NCBI RefSeq assembly: GCF_040126055.1
Contig: NZ_CP143541.1
Span: 1,674,001-1,738,000, forward strand
Source of the DNA: Pseudalkalibacillus sp. SCS-8
Lineage (GTDB): Bacteria; Bacillota; Bacilli; Bacillales; Fictibacillaceae
DNA: 64,000 nucleotides
Direction of reading: 5' to 3'
In this document: piece after piece, positions 17,836 through 26,965 of the stretch
How the letters are laid out: each line of letters begins with the position of its first letter
Position numbering within the stretch: the first letter of the stretch is position 1
The notes under the pieces: model-generated
What the model was told of the DNA's origin: nothing
The model's database searches: none
The model's input: only the letters and a program-made list of their open reading frames with translations
Made by a program: the position numbers and the translations under genes

Positions 17836-20466
17836 ATGGCTGAGTATACTCCAATGATCCAGCAATATTTATCGATTAAGGCAGACTATGAAGATGCCTT
17901 TTTATTTTTTCGTTTAGGCGATTTTTATGAATTGTTCTTTGAGGATGCTTTAAGGGCATCTCAAGAGCTTGAAATAACATTGACAAGTAGAGACGGAGGG
18001 AAAGGGAACCGCATTCCGATGTGCGGGGTACCACACCACTCCTCACAAAATTATATCGGTCAGCTGATCGAAAAAGGCTTTAAGGTGGCCATTTGTGAAC
18101 AGGTAGAGGACCCTAAAGTAGCGAAAGGTGTTGTGAAACGGGATGTCGTCCAGGTTATTACACCAGGGACGGTTATGGAAGGGACGCTTCTCGATGAAAA
18201 AACGAACAATTACATTGCATCCATTACCCCATTAGATGAAGGATATGGAATGGCGATCTGCGACATTTCCACAGGACAGAATACGGTGAAAATCATTCCT
18301 GAAGATTTAAAGTCCGTATGTCTTGAGCTTCAGTCTTTAGCGGTGAAAGAAGTCATCGTGCCAAAGGATATGGATGACGAACAAGTGAAGATGCTCGAAG
18401 AGTTTTATCAATTTACGGTTTCCAAAGAAGGGGAGCCTGTCATACCGGAAGATCTACATACGATTACAGAAGATTTAAGCAGTCATGCGCTTAAAGATAC
18501 CGGTAATCAGCTCATTTCTTATCTAGTCCGGACACAAAAGCGTTCCCTCGAACATTTACAGAAATTCGAAACAGTCGAAGCAACGGCGTATATGAAGATC
18601 GATCCGAATTCGAAACGGAACCTCGAGTTAGTGGAGACCTTGCGGCAGAAACAGAAGAAAGGTTCGCTTCTTTGGCTGTTGGACAAGACTGTTACCGCAA
18701 TGGGTGGCAGAGTGTTGAAGCAATGGATCGAACAGCCTCTCTTGGATCGGCAAGCGATTGAAGAACGGTTATCCATCGTGGAAAGCTTCATGAAGCAGTT
18801 CTTCAACAGGGAACAAATTCGTGAACAATTGACTGAAGTGTATGATTTGGAACGTCTTGCGGGGAAAGTGGCTTATGGGAACGTCAATGCAAGGGACTTG
18901 ATCCAACTGAAGCGATCGTTACAAAAGGTTCCTGCAATCAAGGATCAGCTGCTCGATATGGATCATGCCGGGCTCCAACAACGTTCGAATGAGATGGACC
19001 CGTGTACCGATCTTTGTGAGATCCTCGAAGCCTCCATTCATGAAGACGCTCCGATCTCGATCAAGGAAGGGAACATCATCAAGGATGGCTACCATGCTGG
19101 ACTTGATGAATATAGGAATGCAAGTGTCAATGGGAAATCGTGGATTGCATCTTTAGAGCAGTCGGAACGTGAAAAGACGGGGATCCGTTCGCTGAAAATA
19201 CGGTTCAATCGCGTATTCGGATATTATATTGAAGTGACAAAAAGCAACCTCCACCTCGTCGACGAGGAACGTTACGAGCGGAAGCAAACACTCGCAAATG
19301 CGGAACGGTTCATCACACCTGAATTGAAGGAGAAGGAAGATATCATTTTACAAGCCGAAGAGAAATCGGTTGAACTTGAATACGAGCTCTTTTTACAAAT
19401 TCGAGAGCAAGTAAAGTCGTTCATTCCTCAATTACAAAGACTTGCTAAACAAATCAGTGAAATTGATGTACTCCAAGCGTTTGCGGTCGTCAGTGAATCC
19501 GGTCAATATCGTAAGCCGATCATATCCCAGGAAGGTCGTATTCGCATTGAAGGCGGGCGTCATCCAGTTGTTGAACAGATGATGAATCGTCAAGATTATG
19601 TTTCAAACGATGTTCATATGGATGATGAACGAGGAGTCTTACTGATTACAGGGCCGAACATGGCTGGTAAAAGTACGTATATGCGTCAGGTTGCATTAGC
19701 CTCGATTCTCATGCAGATTGGTTGCTACGTTCCTGCTGAACACGCGACACTTCCGATTTTTGATCAAATTTTCACACGGATTGGAGCGGCAGATGATCTG
19801 GCAGGTGGCCAAAGTACTTTCATGGTCGAAATGATGGAGACGCAGTATGCACTGACACATGCGACTGAACGAAGCCTGCTCTTGCTGGATGAAATCGGTC
19901 GTGGAACGTCAACGTATGATGGGATGTCGCTAGCACAGTCGATCATCGAATATATCCATGACAATATCGGTGCAAAGACACTGTTTTCAACCCATTATCA
20001 TGAGTTGACAGTTCTTGAAGAAAAGCTCTCACGTCTGCATAACATCCATGTCAAAGCGATCGAAGAGGACGGGAAGGTCGTCTTCCTTCACCGTGTTGAA
20101 GATGGAAAAGCGGATCGAAGTTACGGAATTCATGTTGCAGAGTTGGCAGAGCTTCCTACAGAGCTCATTGCTCGTGCGAATGAACTGCTGGCAGACTTCG
20201 AATCGGAGAAAAAGCAAGGGCGGCCTGTTGAGAAGGTTGAATCGAAGGAAAGAGATTCAGAAGGGCAGTTATCCTTCTTTGAACCGTCAGATGTGAAGAA
20301 GCAGGAAAATAAAAACACGGCACCACACCCTGCTTTGGAAAAACTGAAGAAAATGGAGCTTCTGTCTATGACACCTCTTGAAGCGATGAATGCGCTGTAT
20401 GAATTGCAATTGTCCATCAAGCAAGAGAAACAGGAGGATTCCAAATGGGCAAAATCAAACAACTAG
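17836..20466 (+). CDS. mutS: DNA mismatch repair protein MutS
   Basis: Recognises base mismatches and small loops and recruits MutL. The 876 residues show the mismatch-binding domain with the FYELFFEDA Phe-x-Glu wedge (near residues 36-44), clamp and lever domains, and the ABC-type ATPase with Walker [14 protein letters not shown] and [22 protein letters not shown] precedes the ATG. The reading frame overlaps mutL by 22 bp, a coupled operon as in B. subtilis. Confidence 0.98.
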   Translation: MAEYTPMIQQYLSIKADYEDAFLFFRLGDFYELFFEDALRASQELEITLTSRDGGKGNRIPMCGVPHHSSQNYIGQLIEKGFKVAICEQVEDPKVAKGVVKRDVVQVITPGTVMEGTLLDEKTNNYIASITPLDEGYGMAICDISTGQNTVKIIPEDLKSVCLELQSLAVKEVIVPKDMDDEQVKMLEEFYQFTVSKEGEPVIPEDLHTITEDLSSHALKDTGNQLISYLVRTQKRSLEHLQKFETVEATAYMKIDPNSKRNLELVETLRQKQKKGSLLWLLDKTVTAMGGRVLKQWIEQPLLDRQAIEERLSIVESFMKQFFNREQIREQLTEVYDLERLAGKVAYGNVNARDLIQLKRSLQKVPAIKDQLLDMDHAGLQQRSNEMDPCTDLCEILEASIHEDAPISIKEGNIIKDGYHAGLDEYRNASVNGKSWIASLEQSEREKTGIRSLKIRFNRVFGYYIEVTKSNLHLVDEERYERKQTLANAERFITPELKEKEDIILQAEEKSVELEYELFLQIREQVKSFIPQLQRLAKQISEIDVLQAFAVVSESGQYRKPIISQEGRIRIEGGRHPVVEQMMNRQDYVSNDVHMDDERGVLLITGPNMAGKSTYMRQVALASILMQIGCYVPAEHATLPIFDQIFTRIGAADDLAGGQSTFMVEMMETQYALTHATERSLLLLDEIGRGTSTYDGMSLAQSIIEYIHDNIGAKTLFSTHYHELTVLEEKLSRLHNIHVKAIEEDGKVVFLHRVEDGKADRSYGIHVAELAELPTELIARANELLADFESEKKQGRPVEKVESKERDSEGQLSFFEPSDVKKQENKNTAPHPALEKLKKMELLSMTPLEAMNALYELQLSIKQEKQEDSKWAKSNN

Positions 20467-22334
20467 ATGAACTCCTGTCGAATAAGATTGCGGCAGGTGA
20501 AGTCGTTGAGCGGCCAGCATCCATTGTGAAGGAACTTGTTGAAAACGCAATTGATGCAAATAGTACTCGGATTGATATTGAAGTGGAAGAGGGCGGATTA
20601 TCACGGATTACGGTCATTGATAATGGAGATGGAATTGAAAGTGATGACCTGCTGACAGCGTTCCAACGGCATGCAACGAGTAAAATCAAGCATGAAAATG
20701 ATCTTTTCCATATCCGGACGTTAGGATTCAGAGGTGAGGCTTTGCCGAGTATCGCTTCTGTTTCGAAAGTCGAAATGAAGACGTCGACTGGTAAGGATGC
20801 GGGTAATCAGCTTTCCATACACTACGGGAAGGTCGTCAATCAACGGAAGACGGATAGTCGAAAAGGGACGACCATCGAGGTCACCCATCTTTTTCATAAT
20901 ACGCCAGCGCGATTAAAGCATTTGAAAACCGTCCATACTGAATTAGGAAACATAACCGATGTGATCAACCGTCAGGCAATGGGGCATCCGAAAGTCGCTT
21001 TCCACCTTAAGCATAACGGTAAGACAGTCTTGAAGACGCCTGGTAGTGGCGATCACTTGCAAGTCATTGCGGCAATCTACGGAATGTCTGTTGCAAAAAA
21101 GATGCTGAAAGTGAAAAATGAAACACTGGATTATAAAATTGAAGGCTTTGCTGTAAAGCCAGAGATCAACCGTGCATCTCGCCAATATGTTTCCCTGTTC
21201 ATTAACGGTCGTTACATCCGGAATTTTAAAATTTATAAAGCGATTGAACGAGCATATCATACGTTACTTCCAATCGGTCGACATCCGATCGTCGTTCTTT
21301 CTATCGAGCTCGACCCGATTCTCGTCGATGTCAATGTCCACCCAGGAAAATTGGAGGCGAGATTCAGTAAGGAAGAGGAATTATCTTCTGCAATTGAAGA
21401 AGGGATCAAGCAAGCCCTGAAGGATACGGAACTTATTCCACAAGCGCCAAGTAAAACGTTCACCGCAAAACCGAAAACGGAACAGTCCACATTTCAATTT
21501 GATACATCACGACAGGACATCATCAGTCGTTTTCAGCAATCAGACAACGATAAGGATGCTTTGAAGGATGAATCTATACGTTCTTCGGTTGATTGGAAGA
21601 GAGCCGAGGAAGCGGTCCAAGACGTTTCAGAAGAGGATCACGCTCTATTTTCAAAAGAAAGTACAACGGTATATACCCGAGAGAATCGAGAGGTGGAACC
21701 TGAACAAGACAGGTCAGCAGTAGAAGATGTTCCTCACGATGCAGAAACATCCCGTGTTCCGTCAATGTATCCTGTTGGCCAGGTCCACGGGACATATATC
21801 ATTGCGCAAAATGAACAAGGGATGTATATCATCGATCAGCATGCCGCGCAAGAACGGATCAAATATGAATACTACAGGGAAAAGGTAGGACAGTATGAGC
21901 ATGAAGTTCAAGAATTGCTTGTACCATTGACTTTCGAATTCACGCATACGGAGGCATCGATCATCCGAGAACATCAAGAACAATTGGCCTCTATCGGAAT
22001 CTTTCTAGAGCCATTTGGTGGGAACACCTTCATCGTCCGTTCGCATCCACAATGGTTTCCAAACGGTGAAGAACAAGAAACCATTCAAGAAATCATTGAC
22101 CAAGTGTTGGCTGATAAGAAGTCGGATATTAAGAAGCTTAGGGAAGATGCAGCGATCATGATGTCGTGTAAGGGCTCAATTAAGGCAAATCGTCATCTGC
22201 GGCAGGACGAGATGGAATCGTTGCTTCATACGCTAAGGAAAGCAGAGGATCCATTTACATGTCCTCATGGTCGTCCAATCATCGTTCAGTTCACGACCTA
22301 TGAGATGGAGAAAATGTTTAAGCGTGTCATGTAA
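20445..22334 (+). CDS. mutL: DNA mismatch repair protein MutL
   Basis: The MutS-activated GHKL ATPase and nicking endonuclease. The 629 residues show N-terminal ATPase motifs ([28 protein letters not shown]), a variable charged linker (about residues 335-430) and the C-terminal metal-binding motifs [21 protein letters not shown] and CPHGRP. Bacillus has no MutH, so the endonuclease motif supplies the nick. The ribosome-binding site (CAGGAGG) lies within the end of mutS. Confidence 0.98.
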   Translation: MGKIKQLDELLSNKIAAGEVVERPASIVKELVENAIDANSTRIDIEVEEGGLSRITVIDNGDGIESDDLLTAFQRHATSKIKHENDLFHIRTLGFRGEALPSIASVSKVEMKTSTGKDAGNQLSIHYGKVVNQRKTDSRKGTTIEVTHLFHNTPARLKHLKTVHTELGNITDVINRQAMGHPKVAFHLKHNGKTVLKTPGSGDHLQVIAAIYGMSVAKKMLKVKNETLDYKIEGFAVKPEINRASRQYVSLFINGRYIRNFKIYKAIERAYHTLLPIGRHPIVVLSIELDPILVDVNVHPGKLEARFSKEEELSSAIEEGIKQALKDTELIPQAPSKTFTAKPKTEQSTFQFDTSRQDIISRFQQSDNDKDALKDESIRSSVDWKRAEEAVQDVSEEDHALFSKESTTVYTRENREVEPEQDRSAVEDVPHDAETSRVPSMYPVGQVHGTYIIAQNEQGMYIIDQHAAQERIKYEYYREKVGQYEHEVQELLVPLTFEFTHTEASIIREHQEQLASIGIFLEPFGGNTFIVRSHPQWFPNGEEQETIQEIIDQVLADKKSDIKKLREDAAIMMSCKGSIKANRHLRQDEMESLLHTLRKAEDPFTCPHGRPIIVQFTTYEMEKMFKRVM

Positions 22335-22358
22335 GGGAAGGTAAGTTGGAGGTATGGA

Positions 22359-23297
22359 ATGAAGCCAGCACTAGTTGTAATCGTCGGACCAACAGCCGTC
22401 GGCAAAACCAGAACAAGTGTCGAAATTGCAAAAGCATTCAAGGGTGAGGTCATCAACAGTGACTCGATGCAGGTGTACACAGGATTAGACATTGGGACCG
22501 CAAAGATCAAGGAAAGCGAAAAAGAAGGCATTCCTCATCATCTCTTTGATATCAAAGATCCGATGGAAGATTATTCAGCCGCTGAATTTCAAGAGGATGC
22601 CCAGCAAAAGATAGCAGAAATCCATCAGAAAGGCAGCCTTCCCGTTATGGTCGGTGGGACAGGCTTGTACATACGTGCTGTCACTCATGATTATACGTTT
22701 ACGGAAGCTTCTGCCGATCCTGATTACCGAAAAGAGCTGGAAACATTCGTTTCTGAGTACGGTTCTGAAGCCCTTCATGACAAATTGAAGGCGATCGACC
22801 AAAAGAGGGCATCAGAAATACATCCGAATAATGTACGTCGCGTCATCCGAGCACTCGAGATTTACCACACACAAGGATACCTCGATCAAGAAGAAAATGA
22901 CCAGGAGAGAGAGTCACCCTACAATTTGATCACCATCGGTTTAACGATGGACCGTGATGAGCTATATGATCGAATCAACCGTAGAGTGGATCTGATGATT
23001 GAGGAAGGGCTTTTGGATGAAGTGAAAACTTTGTATGAAGCCGGAGTAAGAGGAACACAGGCTGTTCAGGCGATCGGGTATAAAGAGTTATACAGTTATT
23101 TCGAGGGAATGTGTACCTTAGAAGAAGCGATCATCAAATTGAAAAGAAATTCAAGAAGATATGCAAAAAGGCAGCTAACCTGGTTCCGCCACCAAATGGA
23201 CGTGGAATGGTTTGATGTGACAGGTGGAGCCATTAATGAAAAAATTCCATCTATTTTGGCTTTTGTGGCAGGAAAGCTACGTCTTGAATCGAATTAA
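22359..23297 (+). CDS. miaA: tRNA dimethylallyltransferase MiaA
   Basis: Transfers a dimethylallyl group to A37 of tRNAs reading UNN codons, making i6A for MiaB (12.8 kb). The 312 residues include the P-loop GPTAVGKT at the N-terminus, SDSMQVY, the substrate-binding GGTGLYIRA and RNSRRYAKRQLTWFR. It lies 24 bp after mutL with GTTGGAGG before the ATG, so it is probably part of the mut operon. Confidence 0.97.
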   Translation: MKPALVVIVGPTAVGKTRTSVEIAKAFKGEVINSDSMQVYTGLDIGTAKIKESEKEGIPHHLFDIKDPMEDYSAAEFQEDAQQKIAEIHQKGSLPVMVGGTGLYIRAVTHDYTFTEASADPDYRKELETFVSEYGSEALHDKLKAIDQKRASEIHPNNVRRVIRALEIYHTQGYLDQEENDQERESPYNLITIGLTMDRDELYDRINRRVDLMIEEGLLDEVKTLYEAGVRGTQAVQAIGYKELYSYFEGMCTLEEAIIKLKRNSRRYAKRQLTWFRHQMDVEWFDVTGGAINEKIPSILAFVAGKLRLESN

Positions 23298-23330
23298 TGT
23301 TATGAACGTTTATTTAGGAGGCCTATACAC

Positions 23331-23567
23331 ATGAAGCAATCCATTAATATTCAAGATCAATTCTTAAACACCTTAAGAAAAGAGAATGTCTACGTAACGG
23401 TTTATTTATTGAATGGTTTCCAACTTAAAGGGTTGGTTAAAGGGTTTGATAATTTCACTGTGGTTTTAGAGTCTGATGGTAAACAACAATTGATTTACAA
23501 GCATGCGATTTCAACCTTCACGCCTCAACGAGCGGTTGAGTTCTCTTCTGAAAATCCAAATAGTTGA
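23331..23567 (+). CDS. hfq: RNA chaperone Hfq
   Basis: A 78-residue Sm-like protein that binds U-rich sRNAs and A-rich mRNA tails as a hexamer. Both Sm motifs are visible: the N-terminal [20 protein letters not shown] and the Sm2 signature [15 protein letters not shown] precedes the ATG. It lies 33 bp after miaA, the usual pairing, and ends in a bidirectional terminator. Confidence 0.98.
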   Translation: MKQSINIQDQFLNTLRKENVYVTVYLLNGFQLKGLVKGFDNFTVVLESDGKQQLIYKHAISTFTPQRAVEFSSENPNS

Positions 23568-23608
23568 TTCTATTCAAGGTATGACATACTGCCTTGTTAT
23601 CAAATAAA

Positions 23609-23637
23609 AAGGGTTGACCACAGGTCAATCCTTTTTT
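23609..23637. terminator. Bidirectional terminator between hfq and the recombinase-like gene
   Basis: An 11-bp stem AAGGGTTGACC / GGTCAATCCTT with a 3-nt loop; T-rich tails follow on both strands, serving two convergent genes. Confidence 0.9.
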
Positions 23638-23653
23638 GGTTGCATTTCTTTTG

Positions 23654-24637
23654 TCAGCTTGTCGAAATACGATCCTTTTCCAGGTAAGCGAGATAGCGTT
23701 TCAGTGTAAGAGGTGTCTTCAACCCGAATCGATATTGGACATCCTGAATATCATGATTTGCTTTAAGTCCCTCATAAATGGCGGTTCTTCTGAAATGTTG
23801 ACTTGAAATTCCTTTTCTTAGACCAGCTCGTTTCACTTCCTGACGAATCATCTTCTGAATCGCGATTTCTGTCAGTCTTTTCGGACGATTCTCCTCATAG
23901 TTCCATCTATACGTCAATCTTTTGAAATCAAATGCGACAAAAAAGGGGTCAGCACTATATTGCGCGGGTCTGACTGCAGCAGGTATCGACTCATAATAAT
24001 GATAGAGCATCTCACTTTGCTCCTTGGTCAATTGGATGACCCGCTCCGGCTCAGCCACGCCAGGTTCGATTTTAAGCTCATGCTGGATAAAGGAAAGGTG
24101 CCTCATTTCAATCGCACTTACTTCATGGAGTGTGAGGCCATGGTCCAATAACAGTGTCAAAATTCCCAGGTTTCGTTTTGAGAGGTAAGGGTGCGCTTTC
24201 AGTTGATTTTCGGTTAGACCTGTTTCCGTCGGTACTGTTTCAATAAGTCTTTGCCGTTCATCCTCTGTAATGAACATATCTTCTGTAAATGCATCCTCTA
24301 CGAGACGGTCCAATGTAATCGAAGCGACTGGATTGTGGGGAATTCGTTTCATCAAAACCAAATACTGATGATATTGCTTTAAGACACTATATACGCGTTT
24401 TAAGGTACGGAACGAATAAGAACGTTCTTCCATCAAATAATTCAGATAAGTTTGGATGAAATCAGTTTTCAGTACTTCAGGATCTTCGTAGGAATATTCG
24501 TTCACTCTGATCCATGCCAGGTAATCTTCAAGGTCATATTGGTAACGCTTGACCGTCGACTCCCTTCTTCCCCTTTTTTCTAAATCCAATATGAATTCGG
24601 TTGCCCATACTGGTTTTTCATTTTGATCCATACTCAT
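23654..24637 (-). CDS. Tyrosine recombinase-like protein with altered catalytic residues
   Basis: A 327-residue protein with an N-terminal SAM-like (core-binding) domain (about 10-110) and a C-terminal phage-integrase fold (about 125-320). Residues of the active site that can be placed by eye: the first catalytic Arg of GLR is Thr169 (GLTLHEV), the HxxR box is present (H281-F-R-R284), the His of the LGH motif is Leu306 (FGLK), and a candidate nucleophile Tyr315 remains (KRYLAY). Two usually invariant positions are therefore replaced. The ATG at 24637 follows TTGGAGG. No att-like repeats or phage genes lie nearby. It may be a DNA-binding protein or an inactivated recombinase. Confidence 0.75.
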   Translation of the reverse strand: MSMDQNEKPVWATEFILDLEKRGRRESTVKRYQYDLEDYLAWIRVNEYSYEDPEVLKTDFIQTYLNYLMEERSYSFRTLKRVYSVLKQYHQYLVLMKRIPHNPVASITLDRLVEDAFTEDMFITEDERQRLIETVPTETGLTENQLKAHPYLSKRNLGILTLLLDHGLTLHEVSAIEMRHLSFIQHELKIEPGVAEPERVIQLTKEQSEMLYHYYESIPAAVRPAQYSADPFFVAFDFKRLTYRWNYEENRPKRLTEIAIQKMIRQEVKRAGLRKGISSQHFRRTAIYEGLKANHDIQDVQYRFGLKTPLTLKRYLAYLEKDRISTS

Positions 24638-24688
24638 CCATCGCCTCCAATCTGGGTTAATCTCATTATAGCTTTTTTGAGGATATAT

Positions 24689-24718
24689 GCATAACCACCC
24701 ACGATAAATCACACGATA
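24689..24718 (+). promoter_or_regulatory. Candidate sigma-G promoter of the spore lipoprotein gene
   Basis: GCATA (24689-24693), 18 bp, CACGATA (24712-24718) fits the forespore sigma-G pattern gHATR-N18-CATnHTA with one mismatch, 25 bp before the start codon. YlaJ/YhcN-type genes are sigma-G genes in B. subtilis. Confidence 0.4.
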
Positions 24719-24743
24719 AGGAAAAAAGTCCGAGGTGGGTTGG

Positions 24744-25307
24744 ATGCTAAAGAAAATTGTCGCCGTCCTTTTCGTTCTGCAGCTGCTAGCAGCATGTAAT
24801 TTCATCGATGCTGAAGAGGGTCAGGAATATTATTCTGATCCGACGCAGCAGAATTTCCAGACGAATAAGAATGGCTTGGAAGATACACCGATTGTGAAAC
24901 GGACTTCTGCTGAAACGGCGAATGCACAGGAGCTTGTACAATTGGCTGAACAGGTAGAGGGCGTCAAGAATGCGAGAGCGATTGTCAGTGGTATCTACAT
25001 CGTCGTCGGAACTGATTTAAAAGAAGGTGCAGAGGAAAAACAAACGGTCAAAGCGGTCTATGAACGTTTAAGCGGCCATAGTCATGGAGCGAACGCGTTA
25101 GTGACGACGAATGAAGAACACCTGAAGACTTTGGATGAATGGGGTAAGGCGATCACCTCACGAAAAATTACGGAAAATATCGATATCTACAATGGTTTAG
25201 GTGTGATGATCAGTGAAATCAAGCCGAATGAAGATCTGAGAATCCGGAAATCGAATCCATCCAAGGAATATCTCGACCGCCACCAGCTTCCTGATATAAA
25301 GAAATGA
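24744..25307 (+). CDS. YhcN/YlaJ-family sporulation lipoprotein
   Basis: A 187-residue lipoprotein: a short basic N-terminus, hydrophobic stretch and lipobox LAAC (Cys at about residue 18), followed by an acidic spacer and the YhcN/YlaJ fold (VKNARAIVSGIYIVVGTDL). Family members are made in the forespore and act in germination or spore maturation. GAGGTGG lies before the ATG at 24744; a GTG three codons upstream is less likely. It diverges from the recombinase-like gene. Confidence 0.85.
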   Translation: MLKKIVAVLFVLQLLAACNFIDAEEGQEYYSDPTQQNFQTNKNGLEDTPIVKRTSAETANAQELVQLAEQVEGVKNARAIVSGIYIVVGTDLKEGAEEKQTVKAVYERLSGHSHGANALVTTNEEHLKTLDEWGKAITSRKITENIDIYNGLGVMISEIKPNEDLRIRKSNPSKEYLDRHQLPDIKK

Positions 25308-25336
25308 CCCTGATTGAATCAACAGGGTCATTTTTT
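25303..25336 (+). terminator. Spore lipoprotein terminator
   Basis: A 10-bp stem AATGACCCTG / CAGGGTCATT and a T run; the stem starts at the stop codon. It separates the gene from the tre operon. Confidence 0.88.
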
Positions 25337-25339
25337 CTG

Positions 25340-25368
25340 TTGACAACTTGTATATACAAGTATAAAAT
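25340..25368 (+). promoter_or_regulatory. tre promoter with embedded TreR operator 1
   Basis: TTGACA (25340-25345), 17 bp, TAAAAT (25363-25368). The spacer contains the perfect 16-bp palindrome ACTTGTATATACAAGT (25346-25361), matching the TreR operator core TTGTATATACAA. Repressor binding would block polymerase directly. Confidence 0.88.
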
Positions 25369-25376
25369 TAAAACCA

Positions 25377-25392
25377 TCATGTATATACAAGT
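25377..25392. promoter_or_regulatory. TreR operator 2
   Basis: TCATGTATATACAAGT, a second near-palindromic copy of the TreR core, centred 31 bp (three helical turns) downstream of operator 1. Confidence 0.82.
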
Positions 25393-25423
25393 TATTTTTG
25401 AAAGCGTTTTTTTAGCATTTTAT

Positions 25424-25437
25424 TGAAATCGTTTTCA
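25424..25437. promoter_or_regulatory. cre site (CcpA) upstream of treP
   Basis: TGAAATCGTTTTCA fits the cre consensus TGWAANCGNTNWCA at every position. A weaker copy, TGAAAGCGTTTTTT, lies at 25399-25412. Downstream of the promoter, they would act as a CcpA roadblock during growth on preferred sugars. Confidence 0.82.
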
Positions 25438-25457
25438 CTGAAGAGGAGGAGAACATC

Positions 25458-26867
25458 ATGAGCGTTAATCGTGAAACTGTTTCAGAAATTATTGAAGCTC
25501 TTGGGGGAAAAGAGAATATCCATACAGCTACTCACTGTGTGACACGGCTTCGTCTTGTGTTGAATGACGAAGATAAGGTGGATAAAGAAAAACTGAATGA
25601 CATTGATATTGTTAGAGGTTCATTTTCGACGAATGGCCAATTTCAGGTTGTCATCGGACAAGGTACAGTGGATGAAGTATATAAGAAGATGGTTGAAATA
25701 GCCGGAATCGGAGAGGCATCGAAAGAGGAAGTGAAAAGTGCTGCTTCGCAAAATTTGAATCCTTTGCAGAAGGCCGTAAAAGTCCTTGCTGATATCTTCA
25801 TCCCGATCCTGCCTGCGATCGTAACTGCGGGTCTCTTAATGGGATTGAACAATATCCTGACAGGACCGGGCATCTTCTATGATGAACAGTCTGTCGTCGA
25901 CGTTCATGCGCAATGGAAAGACTTTGCTGATATCATCAACATGATTGCCAATACGGCGTTCGTCTTTCTGCCAGCACTGATTGGTTGGTCCGCGGTCAAA
26001 CGATTTGGTGGTAGCCCATTGCTAGGTATTGTACTCGGGTTGATGCTCGTCCATCCTGGACTTTTAAATGCTTGGGATTACGGAAAGGCATTGGAAGAAG
26101 GTAATATTCCAGTATGGAACCTATTTGGTCTAACCATTGAAAAGGTCGGTTATCAAGGTCAGGTACTGCCCGTTCTCGTTGCTGCCTACGTCTTGGCTGC
26201 CATCGAGAAATATTTGAACCGCAAAGTACCAGATGCGTTCAAATTGCTGATTGTTGCTCCAGTCACATTATTATTAACAGGCTTTCTCGCTTTTACGGCA
26301 ATTGGACCGGTTACCTTCATGATCGGTAATGCGATTACTGACGGATTTGTGAATCTGTTTGATCATTTCGCAGCATTAGGTGGACTTATCTACGGAGGAT
26401 TTTATTCATTACTAGTCATCACAGGTATGCACCATACGTTCCTTGCAGTTGATATCCAACTGATCACTAGTACAGGAGGAACGTTCCTATGGCCGATGCT
26501 CGCATTATCAAACATTGCCCAAGGATCTGCAGCGTTAGCGATGATGGCGTTGACGAAAGACGAGAAATTGAAGGGTCTTTCCTTCACTTCGGCAGTCTCT
26601 GCGTATCTCGGAATTACAGAGCCGGCGATGTTCGGGGTTAACATCCGCTTCAAATATCCATTCATTGCGGCGATGATCAGTTCTGCCATTGCTGGATTGA
26701 TCCTTACGATCAACAAAGTGAAAGCCACTTCGATCGGTGTCGGCGGAATCCCTGGCTTCCTTTCCATCCAGCCTGGTTCATGGGGCGTATTCTTCATCGG
26801 CATGGCAATCGTCTTGATTCTGCCATACATTCTGACGTTTGGATACGGCAAAGTGAAAAAACAATAA
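25458..26867 (+). CDS. treP: PTS trehalose transporter EIIBC
   Basis: Imports trehalose and phosphorylates it to trehalose 6-phosphate. The 469 residues contain the EIIB domain (1-90) with phospho-accepting Cys27 in HTATHCVTRLR, then the membrane EIIC domain (about 105-465) with roughly ten hydrophobic segments and ITGMHHTFLAVD. No EIIA domain is present, as in B. subtilis TreP, so phosphate must come from another sugar EIIA. AAGAGGAGGAG precedes the ATG. First gene of treP-treC-treR, controlled by two TreR operators and cre. Confidence 0.95.
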   Translation: MSVNRETVSEIIEALGGKENIHTATHCVTRLRLVLNDEDKVDKEKLNDIDIVRGSFSTNGQFQVVIGQGTVDEVYKKMVEIAGIGEASKEEVKSAASQNLNPLQKAVKVLADIFIPILPAIVTAGLLMGLNNILTGPGIFYDEQSVVDVHAQWKDFADIINMIANTAFVFLPALIGWSAVKRFGGSPLLGIVLGLMLVHPGLLNAWDYGKALEEGNIPVWNLFGLTIEKVGYQGQVLPVLVAAYVLAAIEKYLNRKVPDAFKLLIVAPVTLLLTGFLAFTAIGPVTFMIGNAITDGFVNLFDHFAALGGLIYGGFYSLLVITGMHHTFLAVDIQLITSTGGTFLWPMLALSNIAQGSAALAMMALTKDEKLKGLSFTSAVSAYLGITEPAMFGVNIRFKYPFIAAMISSAIAGLILTINKVKATSIGVGGIPGFLSIQPGSWGVFFIGMAIVLILPYILTFGYGKVKKQ

Positions 26868-26880
26868 TCCGGAACAATTA

Positions 26881-26915
26881 GAGGGAAGATCGATGTGTAC
26901 ATCGATCCTCCCTTT
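26881..26915 (+). terminator. Intercistronic hairpin between treP and treC
   Basis: A long stem (GATCGATGT / ACATCGATC, extended by GAGGGA / TCCCTT) with only three T after it. It lies inside the operon and could be a partial terminator or a 3' stabiliser that lowers treC relative to treP. Confidence 0.65.
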
Positions 26916-26965
26916 CAACTGTTTGAAAGAAAAGATTCTTAGCAAAGAGTAGAAAGGATGTCGTT

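Noticed and set aside
23654..24637. Prophage or integrative-element boundary
   Set aside because: No tRNA target, flanking direct repeats, excisionase or phage genes adjoin the recombinase-like gene.
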